Part shown: positions 1-8,732 of the stretch, piece by piece | How positions within the stretch are numbered: position 1 is the first letter of the stretch | Layout: the number at the start of each line of letters is the position of its first letter | Assembly: GCA_016703155.1 (NCBI GenBank) | Contig: JADJCP010000001.1 | Span: 868,001-932,000, forward strand | Source: Hydrogenophilales bacterium | GTDB taxonomy: Bacteria > Pseudomonadota > Gammaproteobacteria > Burkholderiales > Thiobacillaceae | Reading direction: 5' to 3' | Length of the DNA stretch: 64,000 nucleotides | The notes under the pieces: model-generated | Database searches by the model: none | What the model saw: the letters and a program-made list of their open reading frames with translations, nothing else | Told to the model about the DNA's origin: nothing | Program-made: the position numbers and the translations under genes

Positions 1-119
1 ACTGAATTCATGGACTTCCGGGCCATGCCGCCGGGTGATTTTTCTTCGGCGCAGGCGCTGAACAAGAAGCTCGTACATAGCGCTAACAACAAGCCCTGCA
101 TTTTTCCACTGGCAATCAT
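1..119 (-). CDS. N-terminus of a secreted or lipoprotein hypothetical (runs off the window)
   Basis: Only the first 39 codons are inside the window, read leftwards from an ATG at 119-117. An AGGAG ribosome-binding site lies six bases before the ATG, which fixes the start. The protein begins with a short basic region, a hydrophobic core (LLLALCTSFLF) and a cysteine in the context FSAC, followed by charged residues. This suits a lipoprotein signal peptide, although Phe at position -3 is not ideal and a signal peptidase I site is possible. Nothing of the mature domain can be identified. It is divergent from the DUF3616 gene at 270, and the 150 bases between them should hold both promoters. Confidence 0.6.
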   Translation of the reverse strand, partial: MIASGKMQGLLLALCTSFLFSACAEEKSPGGMARKSMNS

Positions 120-269
120 CGATGTCTCCTCGTTAAGGCGGGTCAGGCCGGAATCTTGACAGGTGTAATCCACACGCTGTGCATTGGTCGTGGCACATGC
201 CGATTCCTGACAAAATAACGGTGTACTTGCCGGCGGCCAATCGCACCCCGGCCCGCGAAGCGCGGGATA

Positions 270-1202
270 ATGCCCGATATGACAGCCCATCCCACGCCCG
301 CGTTCCTGCCTCTGACCGGCATCTACGAACCATCCGCCATCCAGCAGCTTGCCGATGGCCGCTTCCTCGTCGTCGAAGATGAAAAACAGCATCCGTTCAG
401 CCTGGTTTCGATCAGTCTCGACGGCCGAATCTCCAGCGCGCCGCTGGAGCCTGGGTTTTTCCAGGCCTACGGCAATTTCTGGAAACTGGACGACCTGGAA
501 GGGCTGGCGCTGGACCGGGCGGGTTTTGTCTATGCCATCACCTCGCATTCCCGGGATGGCGACGGCGACGCGAAGAAGTCCCGCGACAAACTGGTCCGTT
601 TCAGGGTCGAGGCTGACCGGGTGGTCGATAGCCGCGTGTCGCAAGGCTTGAAATCGGCCTTGTGCGGAGTCCATCCGGTGCTGGCGGCGGCGGCCGATAT
701 CCTCGATGTCAAAGCCCAGGGCGGACTGAATATAGAAGCGCTGGAAATCAGCGCCGATGCCCGGCACCTGCTGATCGGCATGCGCAGCCCCTTGCTCGAC
801 GGTCGGGCCATCATTGCCCGTGTCGAAAACACGGTCGATATGTTCGAAGCCGATGCGTCACCGCGCATCTCGCCCGACCTGATTACGCTCGACCTGGGCG
901 GCCACGGGATTCGCGGCATGGCTTACCTGGCATCCCTGGGTGGCCATCTGGTCATCAGCGGACCGGTGGCACGCGAGACCGTGCAATTCCGGGTCTGGTA
1001 CTGGAGCGGGCAGCCGGGCGACGCTGCCCGGCGTGTCGACGTCCCCGGCCTGGCTGGCTTCGAGCATGCCGAAGGGCTCTGCCCGGCCGTGATCGACGGC
1101 CAACCGCGCATCGTCATGGTCAGCGACGACGGCAGCCGCGCGGCGGAGCGCCCTGCCCGCTATCTGCTGCTTGACCCCGGCCAATTGCGGATCGCGCCGT
1201 AG
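270..1202 (+). CDS. DUF3616 domain-containing protein
   Basis: 310 residues with no signal peptide. The body looks like a beta-propeller: repeated hydrophobic strands with turns such as DDLEGLALD (near residue 74) and NIEALEIS (near 155), and the LLIGMRSPLLDGRAII segment (near 168) that I associate with the DUF3616 family. The family has no assigned activity; its fold resembles phytase- or esterase-like propellers. A second ATG nine bases downstream (279) is an equally possible start. The gene stands alone between a divergent lipoprotein gene and the adaptor operon, and has no obvious partner. Confidence 0.75.
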   Translation: MPDMTAHPTPAFLPLTGIYEPSAIQQLADGRFLVVEDEKQHPFSLVSISLDGRISSAPLEPGFFQAYGNFWKLDDLEGLALDRAGFVYAITSHSRDGDGDAKKSRDKLVRFRVEADRVVDSRVSQGLKSALCGVHPVLAAAADILDVKAQGGLNIEALEISADARHLLIGMRSPLLDGRAIIARVENTVDMFEADASPRISPDLITLDLGGHGIRGMAYLASLGGHLVISGPVARETVQFRVWYWSGQPGDAARRVDVPGLAGFEHAEGLCPAVIDGQPRIVMVSDDGSRAAERPARYLLLDPGQLRIAP

Positions 1203-1321
1203 GCACCGCAACCGCCAGGCTGGCACAACCGGGCAGCGGACATGCCCAGATTGCCCGACAGGGCAGACCCCGACCAAGACTCCAGCGTGCCACGCAACCG
1301 CGGGCTGATCGAGAGGCTGTT

Positions 1322-2560
1322 TTGGCTTACCATCGCGCCATTGCCATTTCAGTCGACATCGTGAATTTCCTCCGGCCCCGTACCCTGCTCCTGATCGCTG
1401 TCATCCTCGCCGTGACTGTGTTCGCGACGCGCTTCCTATTCGCCGGCAAGCCGGTGCCGACAGTCACCGCAACCAGTCAGGCGCTTACCGAAACCGTCAT
1501 TTCCAGCGGCCGGGCCATCACCCCGGACCGGATCGAACTCGGCTCGGAACTGGTGGGCAGCGTCGCACGCGTCAGCGTCGAAGAAGGCGATCGGGTGCGC
1601 GCCGGGCAGGTTCTGGCGGAACTCGATGGCAGCGAACTGCGCGCCACCGCGGACCAGGCCGGCAGCAGCCTGCGCGAGGCCGAGGCGCGCCTGGAGCAGC
1701 TCAGCCAGGTGAGCCGGCCCGTGGCCGACCAGGCCTTGCTCCAGGCCGAGGCCAACCTGGCGCTGGCGAACAGCGAGCATGAACGCATCCGCAAGCTGGC
1801 CGAGGCCGGCTTCTACAACCAGTCGCGCCTGGACGAGGCGCGCCGCGCCCAGGATGCGGCCCGCGCGGCCCGCGACTCGGCCCTGGCGCAGGCCAAAGGC
1901 AACCGTCCGGACGGTGTCGAGAACCGCCTCGCCGAGGCGCGTCGGGAGCAGGCGCGCGCCAGCCTGGCCCTGGCCCGGGCCAGGCTGGATAACACCGTCA
2001 TCCGCGCCCCGGCCGCCGGCATCGTCGTGCGCAAGCTGGTCGAGGCCGGCGATGTCGTCACCCAGGGCAAGAAGCTGTTCGAGCTGGCCGCCGACGGCGA
2101 GACGCAGGTCGTCCTGCAGATCGACGAAAAGAACCTGGGCCGGCTGGCCCTCGGCCAGGTTGCCGACATCGTCGCCGACGCCTATCCAGGCAAGGCCTTC
2201 CGCGCCGAGATCTTCTATATCGCCGGGGCCGTCGATGCCCAGAAGGGCTCGGTGGAGGTAAAACTGCGCGTTGCCGAGCCACCCGCCTTCGTCAAACCGG
2301 ACATGACCGTCTCGGCGGAGATCCGCGTCGGTGCTAAAGTCAACGCCCTGACCCTGCCCAGCGACGCGGTGCGCGATGCCTCCGGCGCGCAGCCCTGGGT
2401 ACTGGTCATCGCCGATGGCCGGGCGGTGCGCCGTCCGGTGAAGCTGGGCCTACGCGGCACCGGCCGGGTGGAGGTGCTGGAAGGACTGCGTGCCGGCGAG
2501 GCGGTGATCCCGCCCTCGGCCAACGTCGCGGAAGGCAAGAAGGTCCGAACCGCCGGATAA
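1322..2560 (+). CDS. HlyD/MacA-type periplasmic adaptor subunit
   Basis: Up to 412 residues. An N-terminal membrane anchor (LLLIAVILAVTVFATRFLF) is followed by a lipoyl half-motif near residue 70 (VARVSVEEGDRVRAGQVLAELDG), an Ala/Glu/Arg-rich coiled-coil hairpin at about 105-215, the second lipoyl half (IRAPAAGIVVRKLVEAGDVV) and a beta-barrel domain. This is the layout of adaptors that bridge an inner-membrane ABC transporter to the outer envelope. The reading frame opens with TTG at 1322 behind GAGAGG; GTG at 1361 (protein starting near NFLRPRT) is an alternative with a weaker ribosome-binding site. The permease gene begins six bases after the stop, so the two are co-transcribed. Confidence 0.85.
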   Translation: MAYHRAIAISVDIVNFLRPRTLLLIAVILAVTVFATRFLFAGKPVPTVTATSQALTETVISSGRAITPDRIELGSELVGSVARVSVEEGDRVRAGQVLAELDGSELRATADQAGSSLREAEARLEQLSQVSRPVADQALLQAEANLALANSEHERIRKLAEAGFYNQSRLDEARRAQDAARAARDSALAQAKGNRPDGVENRLAEARREQARASLALARARLDNTVIRAPAAGIVVRKLVEAGDVVTQGKKLFELAADGETQVVLQIDEKNLGRLALGQVADIVADAYPGKAFRAEIFYIAGAVDAQKGSVEVKLRVAEPPAFVKPDMTVSAEIRVGAKVNALTLPSDAVRDASGAQPWVLVIADGRAVRRPVKLGLRGTGRVEVLEGLRAGEAVIPPSANVAEGKKVRTAG

Positions 2561-2566
2561 GCCCAG

Positions 2567-3784
2567 ATGCCCTTCGAGTGGGTGCTCGCCCTCCGTTTCC
2601 TGCGCGCCGGCCACATGCAGACGGCGCTGATCGTCGCCGGCACGACGGTCGGCGTGGCGGTGATCATCTTCATCACCGCCCTGGTCAACGGGCTTCAGGA
2701 AAGCCTTGCGACGCGCACGCTGTCGACCCAGGCGCACATCACCGTGCGCGCCCCGGACGACGCGCCGACACCGATCTTGAACAGCCAGGACGGCTCGGTC
2801 CTGGCCCACGTCGAACCGCGTGTCCAGCGCCTGCGCTCCATCGACCAGTGGCAGCGTATCTACCGCGAACTACCGGGCACGGCACACGTGGTCGCCGTCT
2901 CGCCGCTGGCCACCGGTTCCGGTTTCGCCTTCCGGGGCAATGCCAGCAAGTCCATCGCCCTGATTGGCGTCGATCCGGAGCGCTATAACCGCATCGTCAA
3001 GATGGCCGACAAGCTCACCGCCGGCGAATACCGCGTCGCTCCGGGCGAGGCCCTGATCGGCACGGAACTGGCCAAGGATCTGGGCGCCGGCGTGGGCGAC
3101 CGCATCCGCGTCCAGAGCAGCGAGAACCGCGACGATGTCTTCCGCGTCACCGGCATCTTCGATCTCGGCGTCAAGGATCTGAACCGGCGCTGGGTGGTCA
3201 TGCCCCTGCGCAGCGCCCAGTCGCTGCTCGACCTGCCGGGCGGCGTGACGCACATCGACCTGACCGTCGACGACATCTTCGTCGCCGAGGAGGTGGCGCA
3301 GCGCATCGCCTCGCAGACCGGTCTGACGGCGGAAAGCTGGATGGCGATCAACACGCAACTGCTCACCGCCTTCAAGAACCAGACCATGACGACGCGCACC
3401 GTGCGCCTGTTCCTGATCCTCATCGTCGCTCTGGGCATCGCCAGCGTCCTGGTGGTATCCGTGGTGCAGAAACAGCGCGAGATCGGCATCCTGCGCGCCA
3501 TCGGTGCGCCGCCGGGGCGCATCATGCGTATTTTCCTCATCCAGGGTGGCGTGGTCGGCGGTGTCGGCGCCATCCTCGGCGCCGCCCTGGCCTCGCTGAT
3601 GGTCTACGGCGCATCGTTCGCCCTGCGTCAGGACGATGGCGCGCCGCTCATCACCGGCGCCATCGACGCGTCGCTTTACCTCAGCGCCGGCGCCGTGGCT
3701 GTGATCACCGGCCTGCTAGCGGCGGTGGCGCCGGCACGCCGAGCGGCCCGGCTGGACCCGGTCGAGGCCATCCGCTATGGCTGA
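2567..3784 (+). CDS. ABC transporter permease, MacB/LolC (FtsX) type
   Basis: 405 residues with four membrane segments: one at residues 18-42, then a large periplasmic domain of about 230 residues (MacB-PCD-like), and three at about 280-300, 325-350 and 370-395. The C-terminal part has the FtsX pattern, including QKQREIGILRAIGAPPGRIMRIFL just after the second helix, the usual coupling region to the ATPase. Such permeases work as mechanotransmitters rather than channels, moving lipoproteins or small molecules together with an adaptor. The stop overlaps the start of the ATPase gene by 8 bases. The substrate cannot be read from the sequence. Confidence 0.88.
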   Translation: MPFEWVLALRFLRAGHMQTALIVAGTTVGVAVIIFITALVNGLQESLATRTLSTQAHITVRAPDDAPTPILNSQDGSVLAHVEPRVQRLRSIDQWQRIYRELPGTAHVVAVSPLATGSGFAFRGNASKSIALIGVDPERYNRIVKMADKLTAGEYRVAPGEALIGTELAKDLGAGVGDRIRVQSSENRDDVFRVTGIFDLGVKDLNRRWVVMPLRSAQSLLDLPGGVTHIDLTVDDIFVAEEVAQRIASQTGLTAESWMAINTQLLTAFKNQTMTTRTVRLFLILIVALGIASVLVVSVVQKQREIGILRAIGAPPGRIMRIFLIQGGVVGGVGAILGAALASLMVYGASFALRQDDGAPLITGAIDASLYLSAGAVAVITGLLAAVAPARRAARLDPVEAIRYG

Positions 3785-4466
3785 CATCCTGCGCTTGGAG
3801 GGCGTGCGCAAGTCCTACAACCTCGGCACCCCGGTGGAGACCGAGGTACTGCACGGCATCGACCTGAGCCTGGAGGCCGGCGAGTTCGCCGCACTGATCG
3901 GTCCGTCCGGCTCCGGCAAGAGCACCCTGCTGCACATGATCGGCCTGCTGGAGCGGCCGACTTCCGGCCACATCACGATCGCCGGCAAGGCCATCGCCGG
4001 CCTGGACGAGGCGAGCATGACCGAACTGCGCGGGCGCAGTCTGGGTTTCGTGTTCCAGTTTCACCACCTGCTGCCGGAATTTTCCGCCCTGGAAAACGTC
4101 ATGATGCCCACCCTGATCGACCAGGGACGGTACGATGGCAAGATGCGCGAGCGGGCCCGGTGGCTGCTCGCCAAGGTCGGCTTGGGCGACGCCCTGGACA
4201 AGCTGCCCAGCGCGCTGTCCGGAGGCATGCAGCAGCGTGTCGCCATCGCCCGCGCCCTGGCCATGAACCCGCCGCTGGTGCTCGCCGACGAGCCCACCGG
4301 CAATCTGGATACGCATACCGCCGATGAAGTCTTCGAGTTGTTGCGCGAATTCAACCGGGAGGAAGGCTCCGCCTTCCTTATCGTCACCCACGACCCACGT
4401 CTGGCGGCACGCTGCGACCGGCGCATCGACCTGACCGACGGACAGATACAGAGCCATCCGACATGA
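3777..4466 (+). CDS. ABC transporter ATP-binding protein, LolD/MacB type
   Basis: 229 residues, the normal length for LolD-type ATPases. Walker A is GPSGSGKST at residues 42-50, the signature LSGGMQQR is near 147, Walker B with the catalytic Glu is VLADEPTGNLD near 165, and the H-loop is VTHD near 205. All are intact, so it should hydrolyse ATP and energise the permease encoded just upstream. It overlaps the permease gene by 8 bases and the next ATPase gene by 4 (ATGA). Together with genes 1322-3784 it makes a complete three-part exporter of the MacAB or Lol kind. Confidence 0.9.
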   Translation: MADILRLEGVRKSYNLGTPVETEVLHGIDLSLEAGEFAALIGPSGSGKSTLLHMIGLLERPTSGHITIAGKAIAGLDEASMTELRGRSLGFVFQFHHLLPEFSALENVMMPTLIDQGRYDGKMRERARWLLAKVGLGDALDKLPSALSGGMQQRVAIARALAMNPPLVLADEPTGNLDTHTADEVFELLREFNREEGSAFLIVTHDPRLAARCDRRIDLTDGQIQSHPT

Positions 4467-5293
4467 GCCAAGATAACCTGATCGAGATACGCGACCTGCA
4501 CTTCGCCTATGGCACGCGCGCCGTGCTCGGCGGCATCGACCTGGACATCCCGAAAGGCAAGGTCACCGCCATCCTCGGTGGCAGCGGCTGCGGCAAGACC
4601 ACCCTGCTGCGTCTGATCGGCGGCCAGACGCGGCCGGCGGCCGGCCACGTCAAGCTCGCCGGCCAGGTCGTGCACGAACTCGGCAACCATGATCTGTACA
4701 AACTGCGCCGCAAGATCGGCCGGATGTTCCAGGAAAGCGGTCTGTTCACCGACCTCAGCGTCTACGAGAACATCGCCTTCCCCATGCGCGAACATACCGA
4801 CCTGCCCGAGGACATGATCCACGACCTGGGGCTGATGAAGCTGCACTCGGTGGGCCTGCGCGGCGCCCAAGGCCTGATGCCTGGCGAACTCTCCGGGGGC
4901 ATGGCGCGGCGCGTCGCCCTGGCGCGCGCCATCGCCCTCGACCCGATGCTGGCGATCTATGACGAACCCTTCTCCGGCCTCGATCCGATCTCGCTGAACG
5001 TCATCGCCAACCTCATCCGGCGCCTCAACGACGCCTTGCACACCACCTCCATCGTCGTCACCTACGATGTCTCCGAGTCGCTGAAGATCGCCGATTACGT
5101 CTACTTCATCGACGCCGGCAAGGTGGTCGCCGGCGGCCCGGTGGCCGAGGTGCTGGCATCGCGCGATGCCTTCGTCGACCAGTTCGTGCATGCCCTGCCG
5201 GACGGCCCGGTGGCCTTCGACTATCCCGCCCGGCCGCTCGCCGCCGACCTGGAAATCGCCCCCCAGCCAGTCATCGACGAGGCCCGGACATGA
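4463..5293 (+). CDS. ABC ATP-binding protein, MlaF (Mkl) type
   Basis: 276 residues. Walker A GGSGCGKTT sits at 39-47, signature LSGGM near 143 and Walker B (YDEPFSGLD) near 167. The segments MREHTDLPE and LSGGMARRVALARAIALDP are typical of MlaF, the ATPase of MCE phospholipid transporters, not of LolD. The H-loop has Tyr201 (VTYD) where most ABC ATPases have His; my recollection is that related betaproteobacterial MlaF proteins share this. No MlaE, MlaD or MlaC gene is adjacent, so it is an orphan ATPase inside a LolD-type operon. It could serve an MCE permease encoded elsewhere. The C-terminal 25 residues beyond the ABC domain are Pro/Ala rich. Confidence 0.85.
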   Translation: MSQDNLIEIRDLHFAYGTRAVLGGIDLDIPKGKVTAILGGSGCGKTTLLRLIGGQTRPAAGHVKLAGQVVHELGNHDLYKLRRKIGRMFQESGLFTDLSVYENIAFPMREHTDLPEDMIHDLGLMKLHSVGLRGAQGLMPGELSGGMARRVALARAIALDPMLAIYDEPFSGLDPISLNVIANLIRRLNDALHTTSIVVTYDVSESLKIADYVYFIDAGKVVAGGPVAEVLASRDAFVDQFVHALPDGPVAFDYPARPLAADLEIAPQPVIDEART

Positions 5294-5889
5294 GCCGGCA
5301 CAGCATCGGCTTTTTCGACAGCCAGTTCCGCAATCAGGTCACCAGCGGCCAATTCGCCCTCAACCCCTTCGAGGAACTTGCCCTGCCCTATTTGCACGGT
5401 GAAGTGCTCGACCTCGGCTGCGGCCTGGGCAACCTGGCCCTGGAAGCCGCCCGGCGCGGTTGCCGGGTGACCGCGCTGGACGGCAGCGACGCCGCCATCG
5501 CCCGCATCCGCGAAGAGGCCCTGAGCGCCCGGCTGGCCGTCGAAGCGCATCAAGCCGATCTGCTGCATTACGGCATCGACCGGGCATACGACAGCATCGT
5601 CTGCATCGGCCTGCTGATGTTCTTCCCCGAGACCGCCGCGCGCGCCGCCCTGGCCGACATCGCCCGGCATGTCCGTCCCGGCGGCGTCGCGGTGATCAAT
5701 GTCCTCGTCGAAGGCACCACCTTCATGGGCATGTTCGAGCCGGGGCACTACCACCTGTTCCCCCGGGGCAGCGTCGCCGAGGCCTTCGCCGGCTGGGAGA
5801 TCGTCGCCGATTCGTTCGACACCTTCCCGGCGCCGGGCGCTACCCTCAAGGTGTTCGATAGCGTCATCGCCCGCAAACCGGCGGCATGA
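5290..5889 (+). CDS. Class I SAM-dependent methyltransferase
   Basis: 199 residues. The SAM-binding motif I is DLGCGLGNLALEAARRG (near residues 40-56), followed by an acidic residue at the end of strand 2 (ALDGSDA) and the post-motif strand DSIVCIGLLMFF near 100. The family methylates small molecules or proteins; the acceptor cannot be told. The start overlaps the MlaF-type gene by ATGA and the stop overlaps the dehydrogenase by ATGA, so it belongs to the transporter operon and may modify the exported substrate. Confidence 0.82.
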   Translation: MSRHSIGFFDSQFRNQVTSGQFALNPFEELALPYLHGEVLDLGCGLGNLALEAARRGCRVTALDGSDAAIARIREEALSARLAVEAHQADLLHYGIDRAYDSIVCIGLLMFFPETAARAALADIARHVRPGGVAVINVLVEGTTFMGMFEPGHYHLFPRGSVAEAFAGWEIVADSFDTFPAPGATLKVFDSVIARKPAA

Positions 5890-6725
5890 AGACCATCCTG
5901 ATCACCGGCTGTTCGTCCGGCATCGGCCTGTGCGTCGCGCGCGGCCTGAAGGCGCGCGGCTGGCGCGTCTTCGCCACGGCGCGCCAGCCGGACGACGTGG
6001 CGCGCCTGATCAGCGAGGGACTGGAGAGTTACTGGCTCGATCTGGACGACTCCGATTCCATCCGCGAGGCGGTCGATGAGGCCTTACGGCGCACCGGCGG
6101 CACGCTCGACGCCCTGTTCAACAATGGCGGCTACGGCCAGGTCGGCGCGGTGGAAGACCTGACGCGCGACGCCCTGCGCGCACAGTTCGAGACCAATCTG
6201 TTCGGCTGGGTGGAACTCACCAATCGGGTCCTCCCAGCCATGCGTCGGCAGGGCCATGGGCGCATCGTCATGAACAGTTCGGTGCTGGGCTACGCCGCCT
6301 TCGCCTACCGGGGCGCCTACACCGCCGTCAAGTTCGCTCTGGAAGGTCTCAGCGACACCCTGCGCCACGAACTGCATGGCACGGACATCCATGTCGCCCT
6401 GATCGAACCAGGGCCGATCGTCTCGCGCTTCCGGGAAAACTGCGTACCGCACTTTCAGAAACATATCGACTGGCGCAACAGCATCCACCGCGCCCAGTAC
6501 GAAGCGCAGTTGGCACGTCTGGAAAAGCCCGGCCCTGCGGCGCCCTTCACCCTGCCGCCCGAGGCCGTCCTGGCCGAGGTCGTGCATGCGCTTGAAAGCA
6601 AACGGCCACGGCCCCGCTACCCGGTCACGGTACCCGCCGTGGCTTTCTGGTGGCTGAAACGCATCTTGCCGGTGCGCGCCATGGACTGGGTGCTGATGCG
6701 GGCTTCGGGCGGCGGCAAACGCTGA
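5886..6725 (+). CDS. Short-chain dehydrogenase/reductase (SDR)
   Basis: 279 residues, the classical SDR size. The NAD(P)-binding motif TGCSSGIG is at residues 7-14, NNGGYG near 81, the catalytic Ser near 137 (MNSSVLGY) and the YxxxK pair in YTAVK near 150. An Arg after the first glycine-rich loop suggests NADP preference. It is the last gene of the six-gene operon that starts with the HlyD adaptor. The substrate is unknown. About 200 bases without a gene follow (6726-6924), in which I see no clear terminator. Confidence 0.87.
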   Translation: MKTILITGCSSGIGLCVARGLKARGWRVFATARQPDDVARLISEGLESYWLDLDDSDSIREAVDEALRRTGGTLDALFNNGGYGQVGAVEDLTRDALRAQFETNLFGWVELTNRVLPAMRRQGHGRIVMNSSVLGYAAFAYRGAYTAVKFALEGLSDTLRHELHGTDIHVALIEPGPIVSRFRENCVPHFQKHIDWRNSIHRAQYEAQLARLEKPGPAAPFTLPPEAVLAEVVHALESKRPRPRYPVTVPAVAFWWLKRILPVRAMDWVLMRASGGGKR

Positions 6726-6924
6726 ACCGATCTATAACCCGCAGCCTTTCGTAAACCGCTCGTCTCTGACCTGAACCCGCTCATCGGCCGAGGCACGCCC
6801 GGCGGTTTCGTTCGTCCCTGTTTCGCCGCGCGTTCGTCGGAAGGCACGTGACCCGGAGCGGCCCGGACGAAGAGACTGGCGCCCGTGTTACAGACATTCT
6901 CATCCACACCCGTCCAATAAGATC

Positions 6925-8718
6925 ATGAGCACCGTCACCGAACCCGACATTGTCCCAGCCGTTGCAGCCACGGCAGCCGTGCCGCCCTTGACCCCGATAG
7001 ATCACACCCGCACCTTGCCGGCCAATGCCGCGCTATCCGCGCTGGCGCTGGCGACCCTGGCTTCCTGTGGTGGTGGCGGCTCGGCGGATACCGGCAACCC
7101 CGACGTCATCCCCGCCTTGAACCTGCCCGGGGCCGGCGGCAAGCGCCCCGCCGAGCCGTCGCTCGCCAACCGTCCCAGCGCCATCGACGCCGCCCGTTTC
7201 CTGACTCAGGCCAGCTTCGGCATCCAGTCCACCCAACAGATCGTCCAGACGCAGCAGAAGGGCTTTGCCCTCTGGCTCTGGGAGCAGTTCAACACCGGCG
7301 TCAACCTGCACACTGATTACCTCGACCAGCAGAAACTGCGCAATGTCGACAAGAAAGGCGTCGCCCGCGCCAGCGACGAGATGAGCTACGAGGCCATCTG
7401 GCAGCAATGGCTGTTCGAGACCGGCCAGTTGCGCGCCCGGGTGGCCTTCGCCCTGGCGCAGATCGTCGTCATTTCCAACGTCGCGCCGGACATCCGGCCC
7501 TACGCCATGTCGAGCTACATGGACATGCTCAACCGCAATGCCTTCGGCAATTATCGGCAACTGCTCAAGGACGTGACCCTGCATCCAGCCATGGGCTACT
7601 ACCTGAACATGATCAACAGCGAACGCGACAACCCGGAAACCGGCGCGCACCCGAACGAGAATTACGCCCGCGAAGTGCTGCAACTGTTCAGCATCGGCCT
7701 GGTCAAGCTGAACCAGGACGGCACACCGCAACTCGACGCCGCCGGCAAGCCCCTGCCGACCTACGACGAATCGGTGGTGCAAGGTTTCGCCCGGGCGTTC
7801 ACCGGCTGGAGCTACCCGAATGCCAAAGGCTTCGACGACGCCAACGAAAACGCCGACGCCGCCTGGACCAGTCCGATGAAGCCCTTCCCGGCGCAGCATT
7901 CGCCGGAAACCAAGAAACTGCTCGACGGCGTCGTCCTGCCCGCCGGCCAGACGCCGGAAAAAGACCTGGAAGACGCCCTCAACAACATCTTCAACCACGC
8001 CAACGTCGGCCCCTTCGTCTGTCGCCAGTTGATCCAGCGCCTGGTCACCAGCAACCCCAGCCCGGCCTACATCGCCCGGGTCGCCGGTGTCTTCAACGAC
8101 AACGGCAGCGGTGTGCGCGGCGACCTGCGCGCCGTGATCAGCGCCATCCTGCTCGATAGCGAAGCGCGCAGCCCGGCGGCCAGCACGACCTATGGCAAGC
8201 AGCGCGAACCGGTGATCCGCTTCGCCAATTTCCTGCGCGGTCTGGGAGCCCGCTCGGAAAACGGCATCAACATGATTCACTACCTGGAGGACGCCGACAA
8301 CGGCCTCGGCCAGAGTCCCCTGCTGGCGCCCTCGGTATTCAATTTCTTCTCGCCGAATTTCCGGCCGGTCGGGCCGATTGCCCTGGCCGGCCTGGTCGCG
8401 CCGGAGTTCCAGATCACCACCGAGACCACCGTGGTCGGCGGTCTCAATTTCTTCGCCAAGCTGTTCCGCCAGGGCGGCTACGGCTGGGGCGAAAGCCAGC
8501 TCAAACTGAACCACGCGCCGCTGCAAACCCTGGCCGCCAATACCGACCTGCTGATCGCCGAATTGAACGCCCTGTTTTTCAACTACGCCATGAGCAGCAC
8601 GCTAGCGCAGCGCATGAAGACGATGATCAACAGCTATGGGGTGCAGGACACGCATCGCCGCGTCAAATCGGCGCTGACCCTGGTCAGCCTGTCCCCCGAA
8701 TTCATCATCCAGAAATAA
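6925..8718 (+). CDS. DUF1800 domain-containing protein
   Basis: 597 residues. A hydrophobic stretch and a lipobox-like LASCGGGG lie at about residues 40-52, preceded by roughly 30 residues without a normal signal n-region; a TTG codon at 7014 would give a conventional lipoprotein signal, so the start is uncertain. The DUF1800 domain follows, with motifs AARFLTQASFG near 88, NENYAREVLQLFSIGL near 243 and FARAFTGWSYP near 291. DUF1800 proteins are exported and nearly always paired with DUF1501 proteins, as here (14-base gap). No biochemical function is established; polymer or surface metabolism has been suggested. Confidence 0.85.
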   Translation: MSTVTEPDIVPAVAATAAVPPLTPIDHTRTLPANAALSALALATLASCGGGGSADTGNPDVIPALNLPGAGGKRPAEPSLANRPSAIDAARFLTQASFGIQSTQQIVQTQQKGFALWLWEQFNTGVNLHTDYLDQQKLRNVDKKGVARASDEMSYEAIWQQWLFETGQLRARVAFALAQIVVISNVAPDIRPYAMSSYMDMLNRNAFGNYRQLLKDVTLHPAMGYYLNMINSERDNPETGAHPNENYAREVLQLFSIGLVKLNQDGTPQLDAAGKPLPTYDESVVQGFARAFTGWSYPNAKGFDDANENADAAWTSPMKPFPAQHSPETKKLLDGVVLPAGQTPEKDLEDALNNIFNHANVGPFVCRQLIQRLVTSNPSPAYIARVAGVFNDNGSGVRGDLRAVISAILLDSEARSPAASTTYGKQREPVIRFANFLRGLGARSENGINMIHYLEDADNGLGQSPLLAPSVFNFFSPNFRPVGPIALAGLVAPEFQITTETTVVGGLNFFAKLFRQGGYGWGESQLKLNHAPLQTLAANTDLLIAELNALFFNYAMSSTLAQRMKTMINSYGVQDTHRRVKSALTLVSLSPEFIIQK

Positions 8719-8732
8719 CCCGGGAACCCCCC

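Noticed and set aside
4463..5293. Calling this gene a true mlaF of an mla operon
   Set aside because: The neighbours are a LolD-type ATPase, a methyltransferase and a dehydrogenase; no mlaE, mlaD or mlaC follows, so only the family is assigned.
7033..8526. Minus-strand frame of 497 residues opposite DUF1800
   Set aside because: Shadow of a strongly biased gene; no start signal or motif on the minus strand.
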